The notes beneath the pieces were generated by a model. That model saw only the letters and a list, made by a program, of their open reading frames with translations, ran no database searches and was not told the origin of the DNA. The position numbers and the translations under genes are program-made. This document shows positions 1 to 7,811 of a stretch of DNA of 48,634 nucleotides, piece by piece (the stretch's first letter is position 1; each line of letters begins with the position of its first letter). The DNA is taken from positions 1-48,634 of the forward strand of contig CANQWM010000018.1 of the NCBI GenBank assembly GCA_947627535.1, written 5' to 3'. Source of the DNA: an uncultured Acetatifactor sp. (GTDB taxonomy: Bacteria > Bacillota > Clostridia > Lachnospirales > Lachnospiraceae).

Positions 1-69
1 GACACAAAGTATTTTAATTAAATTCTACAGATAACATTTAATTACCCATCACCCGCTAATAATCCTAAA

Positions 70-996
70 TTATCCTTTATTCACCTCCATCAAATTCCTC
101 GGATGTTTATGAACCAAAATATCTTTCTGCTTTGCATTTGACACATGCGTATAAATTTCTGTGGTGCTGATAGAACTGTGCCCTAGCATCCGCTGGATAT
201 ATCTGATATCTACATTCTGCTCTAATAATAGAGTGGCAAAGGAATGCCGGAACATATGGGGCGTAATGTGCTGACTGATACCGGCGAGTTTTGTATAGCG
301 GTTAATCATGAAGCGGACTGATTGATCAGATAACCTGTGCTGCAGCCTGTTTACAAAGAAGTACCCGCAGGATTCGATATCCGTTTGGAAAGTTTTCTGA
401 TACAAGATTAATGCATCAATCACTTCTTGATTGCCAATCTGAATCATTCTTTCTTTAGCGCCTTTTCCATAAATCAAGATATTGTTGCTCTCAAGGTCTA
501 TATCAGATGGCTTCAGAGAACACAATTCCGATATCCGCATTCCGGTAGCAAATAATAATTCAATAACAGCAATGTCCCTGATACAGCAGTGGAGCTGATA
601 TTCTGACTCGGCCTGCTCTTTTTGCGCATAAATTGTTGAGAGAAAGGTTTGAATAGAGTGAAAAGGAATGGTTTTAGGAAGAAGTCTCGCTTCTCGAAAA
701 CGGATATCCAACTTGGCAAAAGGGTTTTCGGTCAATATTTCTCTATATTCCATGTGATGAAAAAAGGCCTTTAAACTTGCAATTTTCCGTTTTACGGTTT
801 TGGGCTTATATTTCTTATGCAGACTGGTAATAAAATGGTCTACCACTATTTTGCCAAAAAAGTCAGACAATTCCGCGCAAAAATCTTTATATTGCTTCAG
901 ATCAATCCTATATGCTTTCAAGGTCTTGGGGTCCAAGCGTTTACGATATTCGCAATATTCTATGTATTCTGTAATATAGTTGCTCAATGTGTTCAT
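70..996 (-). CDS. Tyrosine recombinase / phage-type integrase (XerC/D-like)
   Basis: A 308-residue site-specific recombinase. The N-terminal part (about 1-105) fits a SAM-like core-binding domain and the rest is the catalytic domain. All catalytic residues can be read: R154 in ATGMRISEL, K179 or K181 in the beta-hairpin GKGAKER, H247 and R250 in PHMFRHSF, H273 in LGHSS, and the nucleophile Y282 in TEIYTHV. It is full length and looks active. An AAGGAG ribosome site lies about 11 nt before the ATG. It stands alone beside degraded regulator genes, so it probably belongs to a decayed mobile element; no excisionase or attachment site was recognised. A housekeeping XerC/XerD role is less likely given this context, but cannot be excluded from sequence alone. 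Confidence 0.9.
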   Translation of the reverse strand: MNTLSNYITEYIEYCEYRKRLDPKTLKAYRIDLKQYKDFCAELSDFFGKIVVDHFITSLHKKYKPKTVKRKIASLKAFFHHMEYREILTENPFAKLDIRFREARLLPKTIPFHSIQTFLSTIYAQKEQAESEYQLHCCIRDIAVIELLFATGMRISELCSLKPSDIDLESNNILIYGKGAKERMIQIGNQEVIDALILYQKTFQTDIESCGYFFVNRLQHRLSDQSVRFMINRYTKLAGISQHITPHMFRHSFATLLLEQNVDIRYIQRMLGHSSISTTEIYTHVSNAKQKDILVHKHPRNLMEVNKG

Positions 997-1000
997 AAAT

Positions 1001-1040
1001 AGGCACTCTCCTTAGCTTTTTTTAATCATTATGAGTGCCT
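1001..1040 (-). promoter_or_regulatory. Inverted repeat in the integrase leader touching its ribosome site
   Basis: AGGCACTC (1001-1008) and GAGTGCCT (1033-1040) are perfect 8-bp inverted arms. In the mRNA of the minus-strand integrase, the 3' arm begins inside the AAGGAG ribosome site just before the ATG at 996, so folding would partly hide that site. This could be translational control or an operator. The function is inferred. Confidence 0.4.
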
Positions 1041-1175
1041 GTTGCTGAATTGTCTATCAGGGATCTTGCGGGAGAAACTTGTCCGGCATTTTTAAAAACG
1101 TCTTTTTCGGTTTTGAAAAAAGAGCAGATAAGCTTTTCGGACTATCTGCTCGGAATAATAATTTCACACAGTTTA

Positions 1176-1470
1176 TTTATAAATGTAAGAAAAGCGGGTA
1201 AGGATGCAGAGAAATGCCAAACATTTTTTCCAAGCGGAGCTGGCGCTGAAGGTCTCTATGACAAATCCGCATATCAGCAATATTGAGCGGGGTAAAACAA
1301 AAGTCATCTTGCCGACCCTGATAGAAATTGCAAGGGCTTTGGACACAACTTTAGATGAATGGGTCTATTGCAAAAGAATTGTTGAAGGGATTATGGCGGA
1401 TATGCCCCGTAACGTCATAGTATACTGCTCCCAGAGTGGCGAGGATCTGCTGCTAGAGATGATACTATGA
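1176..1470 (+). pseudogene. Frameshifted XRE-family HTH regulator relic
   Basis: Two reading frames together give one XRE-type helix-turn-helix protein. Frame one (about 1176-1230) reads INVRKAGKDAEKC, like the first helix of such regulators. The second frame (from 1204) continues with QAELALKVSMTNPHISNIE and a tail ending ALDTTLDEW, the usual end of an HTH_3 domain. The frames meet near 1230, so at least one frameshift breaks the gene, and no good start codon is visible upstream. The remainder to the stop at 1470 does not resemble a normal C-terminus. Taken with the broken response regulator just downstream, this reads as decayed mobile-element or competence-like regulatory DNA. A short functional product from the ATG at 1204 (88 residues) is possible but would lack the first helix. 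Confidence 0.6.
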
Positions 1471-1482
1471 TACTAAGGCAGG

Positions 1483-1967
1483 ATGGTTATTTTACTTGTG
1501 GATATGGAACTGCTTGGGATAAAAGGGGTCGAATTTGCGCATAGGCTTAGAAAAAAAGATAATAATGCAGTTATTATTTTCATATCTTCGCATGATCAAT
1601 ATTGTAAGGAAGCAATAGATGTACAGCCATATGCCTTTATTGACAAACCGATTTCTGTTCAAAGACTGAAAGAAGTGTTGGATCATGCAGTTCATACACA
1701 TCTGGATCAAAGAGAATGCTTTAGCTTTTCAAACAGAAAATTCCATTTAACATTCCGCTATCTGATATAAGGTATTTCCAAAGTGATAAACGTTTGATTC
1801 ATGTATGTTATATTGGACTGAGCCGCGGGGCCTGTAGGAAACTCCCCTTGGACAGCAGTATAGAGATATCTTTCGGCGGGGACAGGTTTTACAAACTGTT
1901 ACAGAGGGATATATCAGTTGTCAGAGAAGATTTTTTCTGTTATCATATCACTACAGGAAAAACCTGA
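1483..1967 (+). pseudogene. Truncated, frameshifted LytTR-type response regulator
   Basis: The first 85 or so codons give the middle and end of a receiver domain: LLVDMELLGIKGVEFAHRL (phospho-acceptor region), then VIIFISSHD and the conserved lysine in AFIDKPIS. The normal N-terminal 50 or so residues are missing. Reading then stops at 1770, but from about 1740 the other frame continues with IPFNIPLSDIRYFQSDKRL, a clear start of a LytTR DNA-binding domain, and stays open to the stop at 1965-1967. One missing base near 1735-1740 explains the break. The end of the LytTR part (FYKLLQRDI onward) is poorly conserved. The parent would be an AgrA/LytR-like regulator; no partner histidine kinase or peptide gene remains nearby. 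Confidence 0.7.
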
Positions 1968-2190
1968 GGTTAGGGGCTTACATACAGAGGGACGGGATGC
2001 TTCAATCACTGGCTGTATCCGCACTAGCGGCGGATTGCTTAGGAACGGGAGAGCCATCTAAACGGAGTTTCCACACAGAGTATGGAAAAGGAATGGAACT
2101 GTATCCAGACAGTATGAGGCTGACCGGAGGAGGAATAGGACGTATGGGAATATCATACTGGACGGCGGTTTAGCCCTGAATATCCAAACC

Positions 2191-2343
2191 ATGGCAGGAA
2201 TCTTTTGGGGGACCGGAGAGGAGGGTCTTGAGGAGAGTGTCAGCCGCGAGATGCGGGAAACCATGGAAGAAGCCGTGGAGGACAGCGTGGAGCGTTCGGT
2301 GAAAGAAGCGAAGAATGAGGCAAAGGATGATGAATATATATAG
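2191..2343 (+). CDS. Possible small acidic helical protein (50 aa), doubtful
   Basis: A 50-codon frame starting MAGIFWGTGEEG, then a strongly charged, regularly spaced stretch (EESVSREMRETMEEAVEDSV) that would form an amphipathic helix or coiled coil. The frame is also open upstream to about 2062, so this may be the tail of a longer broken gene. There is no clear ribosome site. It lies in the decayed region between the response-regulator relic and pyrE. I do not recognise a family. It may be non-functional. Confidence 0.25.
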   Translation: MAGIFWGTGEEGLEESVSREMRETMEEAVEDSVERSVKEAKNEAKDDEYI

Positions 2344-2492
2344 TAAATCATACAATGAAAGTATACAAATAATAGTAAAAATATTAAATTGGATTATGGA
2401 AAATATAAAAACAGACATTGTTTTATTGGATGAGCAATCCCATCTGATCTTTTCTTTTGCTAATGGACAAGTATATATTGATAAGGATTATC

Positions 2493-2546
2493 CTAATTTC
2501 CCGTTTGAAAGGTTTTCTGATACAAGACCAGTGCAGAAAGCAATTT
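2493..2546 (-). pseudogene. Short relic copy of integrase coding sequence
   Basis: On the minus strand this stretch encodes ALVLYQKTFQTGN then a stop. The intact integrase has DALILYQKTFQTDI at residues 194-207. At DNA level 25 of 27 bases match around TTTTCTGATACAAGA (compare 381-407). The orientation is the same as the intact gene. It is best explained as the remnant of a second, related integrase; the rest of that gene is not visible. Confidence 0.55.
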
Positions 2547-2579
2547 AACATCCAAACCATTTTATAGGAAAATCAGTGA

Positions 2580-2608
2580 TTGTATTTTTCGATATTTCAT
2601 GGTAGTAT
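2580..2608 (+). promoter_or_regulatory. Probable promoter for pyrE
   Basis: TTGTAT (2580-2585) and TAGTAT (2603-2608) are separated by exactly 17 bp, about 38 bp before the pyrE start. This is a fair match to a sigma-A promoter. Confidence 0.45.
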
Positions 2609-2646
2609 GAAAAAAGAAACAGCAAAGTGGGAGGTTCAAAGACGGC

Positions 2647-3321
2647 ATGGAGCAGTACAAGCAGGAATTTATCGAGTTCATGGTGGACAGCCAGGTGCTG
2701 AAATTTGGGGAATTTACCTTGAAAAGCGGAAGGAAAGCCCCCTTTTTTATGAATGCGGGAGCATATGTGACAGGCACGCAGTTAAAAAAACTTGGCGAAT
2801 ATTATGCGAAAGCCATCCATGAAAGCTATGGGGACGATTTTGATGTGCTGTTCGGACCGGCTTACAAGGGGATCCCTTTGTGCGTGACCACCGCCATCGC
2901 TTACAGCGAGCTTTACGGGAAGGAGATTCGGTACTGCTCGAACCGCAAGGAGGTCAAGGACCACGGAGACGTGGGGATCCTGCTGGGCAGCGGATTAAGG
3001 GACGGGGACAGGGTAGTAATCATTGAGGATGTGACGACCTCCGGAAAATCCATTGAGGAGACTTATCCCATCCTGAAGGAGCAGGCGGATGTAAAGGTCA
3101 TTGGCCTGATGGTATCCCTGAACCGTATGGAAAAAGGGCTGGAAGGGAAAAAGAGCGCGCTGGAGGAGATTAAAGAGAAATACGGTTTTGACACCGGAGC
3201 CATTGTGACTATGGGTGAGGTGATGGAGTACCTGTACAACAAGCCTGTAAAGGGGCAGGTGTACATCGACGACAAACGGAAAGCGGAGATAGATAAATAT
3301 TATGAGACCTATGGAGCATGA
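2647..3321 (+). CDS. pyrE: Orotate phosphoribosyltransferase
   Basis: Joins orotate to PRPP to give orotidine 5'-phosphate, the fifth step of pyrimidine synthesis, in the cytoplasm. The 224-residue protein is of normal length. The PRPP-binding loop VVIIEDVTTSGKS ends at about residue 135, the FGPAYKG segment is at 69-75, and the flexible catalytic loop KEVKDHG is at 101-107. The ATG at 2647 has a GGGAGG ribosome site 12 nt upstream. It stands apart from the other pyrimidine genes, with pyrF, pyrB and pyrC not in the window; carAB lies 24 kb downstream. Two small membrane-protein genes follow. Recognition is firm. Confidence 0.96.
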   Translation: MEQYKQEFIEFMVDSQVLKFGEFTLKSGRKAPFFMNAGAYVTGTQLKKLGEYYAKAIHESYGDDFDVLFGPAYKGIPLCVTTAIAYSELYGKEIRYCSNRKEVKDHGDVGILLGSGLRDGDRVVIIEDVTTSGKSIEETYPILKEQADVKVIGLMVSLNRMEKGLEGKKSALEEIKEKYGFDTGAIVTMGEVMEYLYNKPVKGQVYIDDKRKAEIDKYYETYGA

Positions 3322-3373
3322 AAAAGGTGATCTGCTGATGACAGGTGAAAAGAAGACGGGAGGGAGCAGGGCT

Positions 3374-3526
3374 ATGGAGCAGAAGGTGTATAAGGTAATG
3401 AAGGGCGCGGGAGCCGCCAATATCGCGGTGGGCGTGATCACGCTGGTTGTCGGGATTGTGTCGGGAATCCTGCTGATCGTAACGGGCGCAAAGCTGATCG
3501 CGGGAAAGTCCAAAATATTATTATAA
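3374..3526 (+). CDS. Small single-span membrane protein (50 aa)
   Basis: From the ATG at 3374 the product is MEQKVYKVMKGAG followed by one long hydrophobic segment (about residues 15-42, IAVGVITLVVGIVSGILLIV) and a short basic tail. The purine-rich GGGAGGGAGCAGG run just upstream fits a ribosome site. An earlier start at 3302 would overlap the pyrE end and add a non-conserved charged stretch, so I prefer 3374; 3338 is a second alternative. I recall similar short proteins in Lachnospiraceae, but no function is known. A strong terminator hairpin follows. Confidence 0.6.
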   Translation: MEQKVYKVMKGAGAANIAVGVITLVVGIVSGILLIVTGAKLIAGKSKILL

Positions 3527-3542
3527 AAGGTAAGGAGTCAAT

Positions 3543-3590
3543 AACGGGTACTTCCCGGCAAGCGTCGGGGAAGTGCCCGTTAGAGTTTTT
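3543..3590 (+). terminator. Strong intrinsic terminator after the pyrE unit, abutting the next start codon
   Basis: AACGGGTACTTCCC and GGGAAGTGCCCGTT form a 14-bp arm pair (one T/G wobble) with a short loop, followed by TAGAGTTTTT. The T-run ends at 3590, directly before the ATG at 3591, so the next gene has no room for its own promoter or a normal ribosome site. Confidence 0.8.
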
Positions 3591-3911
3591 ATGAGAAAAA
3601 GAAAGGGCTATATTTTCACCAGCAAAAAGCATTCGGAGCGCGCTATCATGGCAGCCATCCTGGGAATCATCAGCCTTGCGGCCCTGGGCGTCGTCGTGTT
3701 CCGCACATACAGAAGCGCCGGGGAATCGGCGGTGGGGTATGGGTTTACCGGTCTGTTCGCCACTCTGTTTTCTCTGGTGGGTCTTGGACTCGGCATAGCG
3801 ACCGCGAGGGATAAGGATTGTTACAGGCTGTTTCCGGTTCTGGGAATTATATTGAATATGGCTGCTTTGGGCAGCGTCAGCCTGATCCTCTATGCGGGGG
3901 CGAAGCTTTAG
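3591..3911 (+). CDS. DUF6142-like small membrane protein
   Basis: A 106-residue protein from the ATG at 3591: a basic start (MRKRKGYIFTSKKHSER) followed by three hydrophobic segments, roughly residues 20-38, 50-70 and 82-102. The pattern fits DUF6142, a small three-span membrane family that I recall from Clostridia; no function is known. A GTG at 3573 is in frame but sits inside the terminator stem. No normal ribosome site precedes 3591, and expression would depend on readthrough of the hairpin at 3543-3590. An alternative start is the ATG at 3648, after GGAG, which would cut off the basic N-terminus. Confidence 0.65.
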   Translation: MRKRKGYIFTSKKHSERAIMAAILGIISLAALGVVVFRTYRSAGESAVGYGFTGLFATLFSLVGLGLGIATARDKDCYRLFPVLGIILNMAALGSVSLILYAGAKL

Positions 3912-3938
3912 GAAGGTGACGCGCAGGAAAGGAAGTTT

Positions 3939-6020
3939 ATGGAAAAGACGGATATCCGGGAGCAATATGAAACAGGCGAAGATGGAATGAAAGAACGGTA
4001 CAGTCTGGCATGGGAGAGGATCAGCCAGATTCCGGAGGAGCATTTTGGTGCGCCTGCCTTTGAAAAATATTTTGCGGCAATGGCAGAAAGACTGCTTTTG
4101 ATGCGGAAGGTCATGGATTCTCCGGAAAGATACGGAACCATCGACTCCTGCAGAAAGCTGCCGGAGGAGGAGCTGGCGGCGGCGAACCGGGAACTGTATG
4201 CGCCGATCCTGCCGGGAAATTATGAGACCAGCTATTGCAATCCGGCGTATGCGGTAAAGGAACTGGGGGAGGAGCTGGGCCCTCTGCTGTGCGTTTTGAG
4301 CGCCGGGATTTTTGAGCAGGTGTATAGTGTTTACGACGGACAAAAGGACAGGGTGCTGGTGTGCATGGAGCTGTTTACCGAAGTTTACGCCGCCTTTACC
4401 TACCAGTGGCAGGAGGATGGAACGCTGCCTGACAGGGAGACGGTGCGCCAGATCCTGTACTGGGCGGTCTGTGATTACGCGGAGGAGGATGCGCTCCTGC
4501 AGGTGAAGAAGAGGACCTGCCCGGAGGAGACGCTTGCGCTGCGGATCCTGAAGAGCTGTGACCTGAGCGATCCCAGGTATCTGTATGCCTATGGGGAATA
4601 TATTACGGAAAACGAGCTGGAGACGGCAAGGTTTCTGGCCGCGCTGGAGGACGCTGACATAGCGGCCATGGCGGATGCTTATACCGAAGGGTTTCGCAAG
4701 GGCTTCGAGGTCATGAACAAGGACCTGACGAAAAAGAGCAGCGTGATGGTCATTTACCGTCTGGGCTTTGAGAGAGTGATACGCCGGGCGGTGGAAAATT
4801 TCGAGAGAATGGGACTTCGGCCCGTTATCTACCGGAGGACCGGCTTTGAGGGCGCAAGACCCAACAGGCAGTTTTCGTATGACCACAGGTTCGATCAGGC
4901 GCTCTGGCTGGATAAAAACTATGTAAACCGGCGGATGGAAGCCCTTCGCGCGGCCTATGAGCAATACCGGGTGGAAGCGGGAAACTGCGCGGGCCCGGCT
5001 GTGATGGAGACGTTCGGGGAGAAGGTTTTTGAGCCTGTGATGAAGCCGGAAGCCTTACGGCTTGAGGAGGAGCAGAACAGGCTGCAGACGGAGCTTGTCT
5101 CCCGTGGGGGTGAGATGGAAAACGAGTATGCGCCCGAGGAAGAGACAAGCTATACCATCATCGCGTTCCCCGTCCCGGAGATTGGGCCTGTGTTCCAGGA
5201 ACTGTTCTGGGAAACCCTGCGGATCAACACATTGAATTATGCGCTTTATCGGGACGTGCAGCAGAAGATCATCGATGTGCTGGATACCGCGGATCATTGT
5301 GAGATAAAGGGAATGGGAGAAAACAGGACAGATTTAAGGGTCAATCTCTGGAAGCTTTCGGATCCGGAAAAGGAGACCATCTTTGAAAATTGTGTGGCGG
5401 ATGTGAATATTCCTGTGGGGGAGGTGTTTACCTCGCCGGTGCTGGAAGGGACCAACGGTGTGCTCCATGTGACAAGGGTTTTTCTGAACGGGCTGGAGTA
5501 CAGGGATCTGTTCCTGACCTTTCAGGACGGCATGATACGGGACTATGGATGCGGCAACTATGAGAATCCGGAGGAGGGAAGAAGATTTATCCGGGAGAAT
5601 GTGCTTCACCGGCATGATACCCTTCCCATGGGCGAGTTCGCCATCGGTACCAACACCACCGCTTATGTGACCGCGAAGCGTCTGGGGGTGGAGGCGAAGT
5701 TCCCCATTCTGATCGCGGAGAAGACGGGACCGCATTTTGCGGTGGGCGATACCTGTTATTCCCATGAAGAGGATACCATGACCTATAACCCGGACGGGAA
5801 AGCGATTGTGGCCCGTGAGAACGCCGTGTCCGCCCTGCGCAGGGAGAAGCCGCTGGAGGCGTACTATAACTGTCATACGGACATCACGATCCCTTATGAC
5901 GAACTGGGAGAGCTTGCCGCCGTTTTAGGGGACGGCACCCGCGTTCCGATCATTCAGAAAGGACGATTTGTCCTTCCCGGGACGGAGCCCCTGAACGAGG
6001 CGCTGGATTCTTTAAAATAA
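3939..6020 (+). CDS. M29-family aminopeptidase with a long N-terminal extension
   Basis: The C-terminal 300 or so residues match M29 (AmpS/PepS-type) metal aminopeptidases, which remove N-terminal residues from peptides in the cytoplasm. Probable metal and catalytic residues are E495 in IPVGEVFTSP, E566 in LPMGEFAIG, H599 and Y607 in GPHFAVGDTCY, and H646 and D648 in NCHTDITIP. M29 enzymes are usually about 410 residues; this one is 693. The first 390 or so residues are acidic, mostly helical in look, and match nothing I recognise, so it is either a lineage-specific regulatory or substrate-binding part or a separate domain. The start at 3939 follows GGAAAGGAAG. It lies 27 bp after the membrane-protein gene and before the purE promoter. 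Confidence 0.8.
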   Translation: MEKTDIREQYETGEDGMKERYSLAWERISQIPEEHFGAPAFEKYFAAMAERLLLMRKVMDSPERYGTIDSCRKLPEEELAAANRELYAPILPGNYETSYCNPAYAVKELGEELGPLLCVLSAGIFEQVYSVYDGQKDRVLVCMELFTEVYAAFTYQWQEDGTLPDRETVRQILYWAVCDYAEEDALLQVKKRTCPEETLALRILKSCDLSDPRYLYAYGEYITENELETARFLAALEDADIAAMADAYTEGFRKGFEVMNKDLTKKSSVMVIYRLGFERVIRRAVENFERMGLRPVIYRRTGFEGARPNRQFSYDHRFDQALWLDKNYVNRRMEALRAAYEQYRVEAGNCAGPAVMETFGEKVFEPVMKPEALRLEEEQNRLQTELVSRGGEMENEYAPEEETSYTIIAFPVPEIGPVFQELFWETLRINTLNYALYRDVQQKIIDVLDTADHCEIKGMGENRTDLRVNLWKLSDPEKETIFENCVADVNIPVGEVFTSPVLEGTNGVLHVTRVFLNGLEYRDLFLTFQDGMIRDYGCGNYENPEEGRRFIRENVLHRHDTLPMGEFAIGTNTTAYVTAKRLGVEAKFPILIAEKTGPHFAVGDTCYSHEEDTMTYNPDGKAIVARENAVSALRREKPLEAYYNCHTDITIPYDELGELAAVLGDGTRVPIIQKGRFVLPGTEPLNEALDSLK

Positions 6021-6023
6021 TAC

Positions 6024-6052
6024 TTGCATCCCCCGGCGAATTCTAGTACACT
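6024..6052 (+). promoter_or_regulatory. Probable promoter of the purE-M-N-D operon
   Basis: TTGCAT (6024-6029), 17-bp spacer, TACACT (6047-6052). The leader to the purE ATG is about 70 nt; I see no purine riboswitch core or obvious PurR box in it. Confidence 0.5.
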
Positions 6053-6126
6053 AGAAGCGTAAGAGCAACAAGATAGGCAGTTCAGTCGGCGTATGAACCA
6101 CAAGATATGCCCGCAAGGAGGACAGT

Positions 6127-6645
6127 ATGGCAAAGGTAGGTATTGTGATGGGAAGCGATTCCGATCTGCCCGTTATGGCGAAGGCGGCAGACATTCTGGA
6201 AGAGCTTGGCATATCTTATGAAATAACCGTTATCAGCGCCCACAGGGAACCGGATGTTTTCTTTGAATATGCGAAGGGTGCGGAGAAAAAGGGTTTTAAA
6301 GTGATCATCGCCGGCGCGGGCATGGCAGCCCATCTGCCCGGTATGTGTGCGGCCATCTTTCCCATGCCGGTAATCGGCGTTCCCATGCACACTACCTCTC
6401 TGGGGGGAAGGGATTCTCTTTATTCCATCGTGCAGATGCCGTCCGGCATACCTGTCGCCACCGTTGCCATCAACGGCGGCGCAAACGCGGGACTGCTGGC
6501 GGCGAAGATCCTGGCGACCTCGGACCCGGCGCTCCTGGAAAGGCTGAAGGCCTACAGCGGGAAGCTGAAGGATCAGGTGGTGGAAAAGGACCAAAAGCTT
6601 CAGCAGGAAGGATACAGGGCATATCTTGAGAATATGAAAAAATAG
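6127..6645 (+). CDS. purE: N5-carboxyaminoimidazole ribonucleotide mutase
   Basis: Class I PurE moves the carboxyl group on the imidazole ring to form CAIR in purine synthesis. The 172-residue protein carries GSDSDLPVM (9-17), the SAHREPD active-site motif with H39 (37-43), GAGMAAHLPGM (63-73) and GANAGLLAAKIL (118-129). An AAGGAGG ribosome site precedes the ATG. It is the first gene of a purE-purM-purN-purD cluster. purK, which normally supplies its substrate, is not in the window. Class II PurE, which uses CO2 directly, differs at the active site; I favour class I but did not compare in full. Confidence 0.94.
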   Translation: MAKVGIVMGSDSDLPVMAKAADILEELGISYEITVISAHREPDVFFEYAKGAEKKGFKVIIAGAGMAAHLPGMCAAIFPMPVIGVPMHTTSLGGRDSLYSIVQMPSGIPVATVAINGGANAGLLAAKILATSDPALLERLKAYSGKLKDQVVEKDQKLQQEGYRAYLENMKK

Positions 6646-6785
6646 CGCGCACCATGAAAACCGCAGAGGTTGGTCGGGGACGAAAGAACCCGCGGAGGCT
6701 GCAGGGACGGTGCGGCGACGGTAAAAGATTGAGATCCGGCGGGCGACGGAGTTTTAAGGCGGATCGGAAGGGTATGGTAGAGACA

Positions 6786-7811
6786 ATGGATTATAAGAAG
6801 TCCGGCGTGGACATCGAGGCGGGTTACAGATCGGTGGAACTGATCCGGGAACATGTGAAGAAAACCCTGCGTCCCGAAGTAATGGGAGGCCTGGGCGGTT
6901 TCTCGGGCGCTTTTTCCATGGCGGCGATCAAGAATATGGAGAATCCTGTGCTGCTGTCCGGCACGGACGGCGTGGGCACCAAGATCAAGCTGGCGTTCCT
7001 TATGGATAAGCATGACACGGTGGGAATCGACTGTGTGGCCATGTGTGTGAACGACGTGGCATGCGCGGGAGGGGAACCCCTGTTTTTCCTGGATTATATC
7101 GCCTGCGGGAAAAATTATCCGGAAAAGATCGCGGCCATTGTAAAGGGCGTGGCCGAGGGCTGCAGGCAGGCGGGGGCCGCCCTGATCGGGGGAGAGACCG
7201 CGGAGCATCCCGGCCTGATGCCGGAGGAGGAATATGATCTGGCGGGTTTTGCCGTGGGCGTGGCGGATGAAAAGGATCTGATCACCGGCGAGAAGATCGC
7301 GCCGGGCGATTTGCTGGTAGGGATCGGCTCTTCCGGCGTACATTCCAACGGCTTTTCTCTGGTGAGAAAGGTTTTTGACATGACGGAAGAGAGTCTGAAT
7401 ACATATTATGATGAGCTGGGCGCTACTCTGGGCGAAACGCTGCTTACGCCTACAAAGATTTATGTAAAGGCGCTGAGGGCGCTGAAAGATGCGGAGGTGG
7501 AGATAAAAGGCTGCAGCCATATCACGGGCGGCGGATTTTATGAGAATGTCCCCAGGATGCTTCCCGAGGGCAGACGTGCCGTGATCCGGAAGGACAGCTA
7601 CCCTGTGCCGCCTGTTTTTCAGCTGCTTCAGAAAAAGGGCGGGATCGAAGAAAAAGTGATGTACAATACCTACAATATGGGTCTGGGAATGGTGCTGGCG
7701 ATAGGCTCCGATCAGGCGGACAAAGCGGTGGAGGTGCTGAAGGCTGCCGGCGAGCAGGCATGGATCGTGGGAGCCGTGGAACCGGGAGAAAGGGAAGCGG
7801 TGGTATGCTGA
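6786..7811 (+). CDS. purM: Phosphoribosylformylglycinamidine cyclo-ligase (AIR synthetase)
   Basis: Uses ATP to close the imidazole ring, giving AIR, the substrate route to PurE. The 341-residue protein starts MDYKKSGVDIEAGY as usual for the family, then LSGTDGVGTKIKLA (ATP/substrate region), GGETAEHPGLM and GIGSSGVHSNGFSLV. An in-frame ATG at 6774 is possible, and the frame is open back to 6654, but that upstream stretch is basic, GC-rich and unlike PurM, so I start at 6786. The ribosome site is weak (GGAAGGG about 14 nt upstream). It overlaps purN by 7 bp, so the two are probably translationally coupled. Confidence 0.94.
   Translation: MDYKKSGVDIEAGYRSVELIREHVKKTLRPEVMGGLGGFSGAFSMAAIKNMENPVLLSGTDGVGTKIKLAFLMDKHDTVGIDCVAMCVNDVACAGGEPLFFLDYIACGKNYPEKIAAIVKGVAEGCRQAGAALIGGETAEHPGLMPEEEYDLAGFAVGVADEKDLITGEKIAPGDLLVGIGSSGVHSNGFSLVRKVFDMTEESLNTYYDELGATLGETLLTPTKIYVKALRALKDAEVEIKGCSHITGGGFYENVPRMLPEGRRAVIRKDSYPVPPVFQLLQKKGGIEEKVMYNTYNMGLGMVLAIGSDQADKAVEVLKAAGEQAWIVGAVEPGEREAVVC

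Noticed and set aside
2315..2548. 77-codon frame starting MRQRMMNIYSKSYN
   Set aside because: No ribosome site, it overlaps the small acidic frame, and its last 18 or so codons are antisense to the integrase relic, so the frame is probably accidental.
3438..4964. 508-codon frame antisense to the M29 gene and the two membrane genes
   Set aside because: Crosses three forward genes and a terminator; basic, low-complexity composition typical of a shadow frame.
6053..6126. Purine riboswitch before purE
   Set aside because: The leader is too short and lacks the conserved purine-riboswitch loops.
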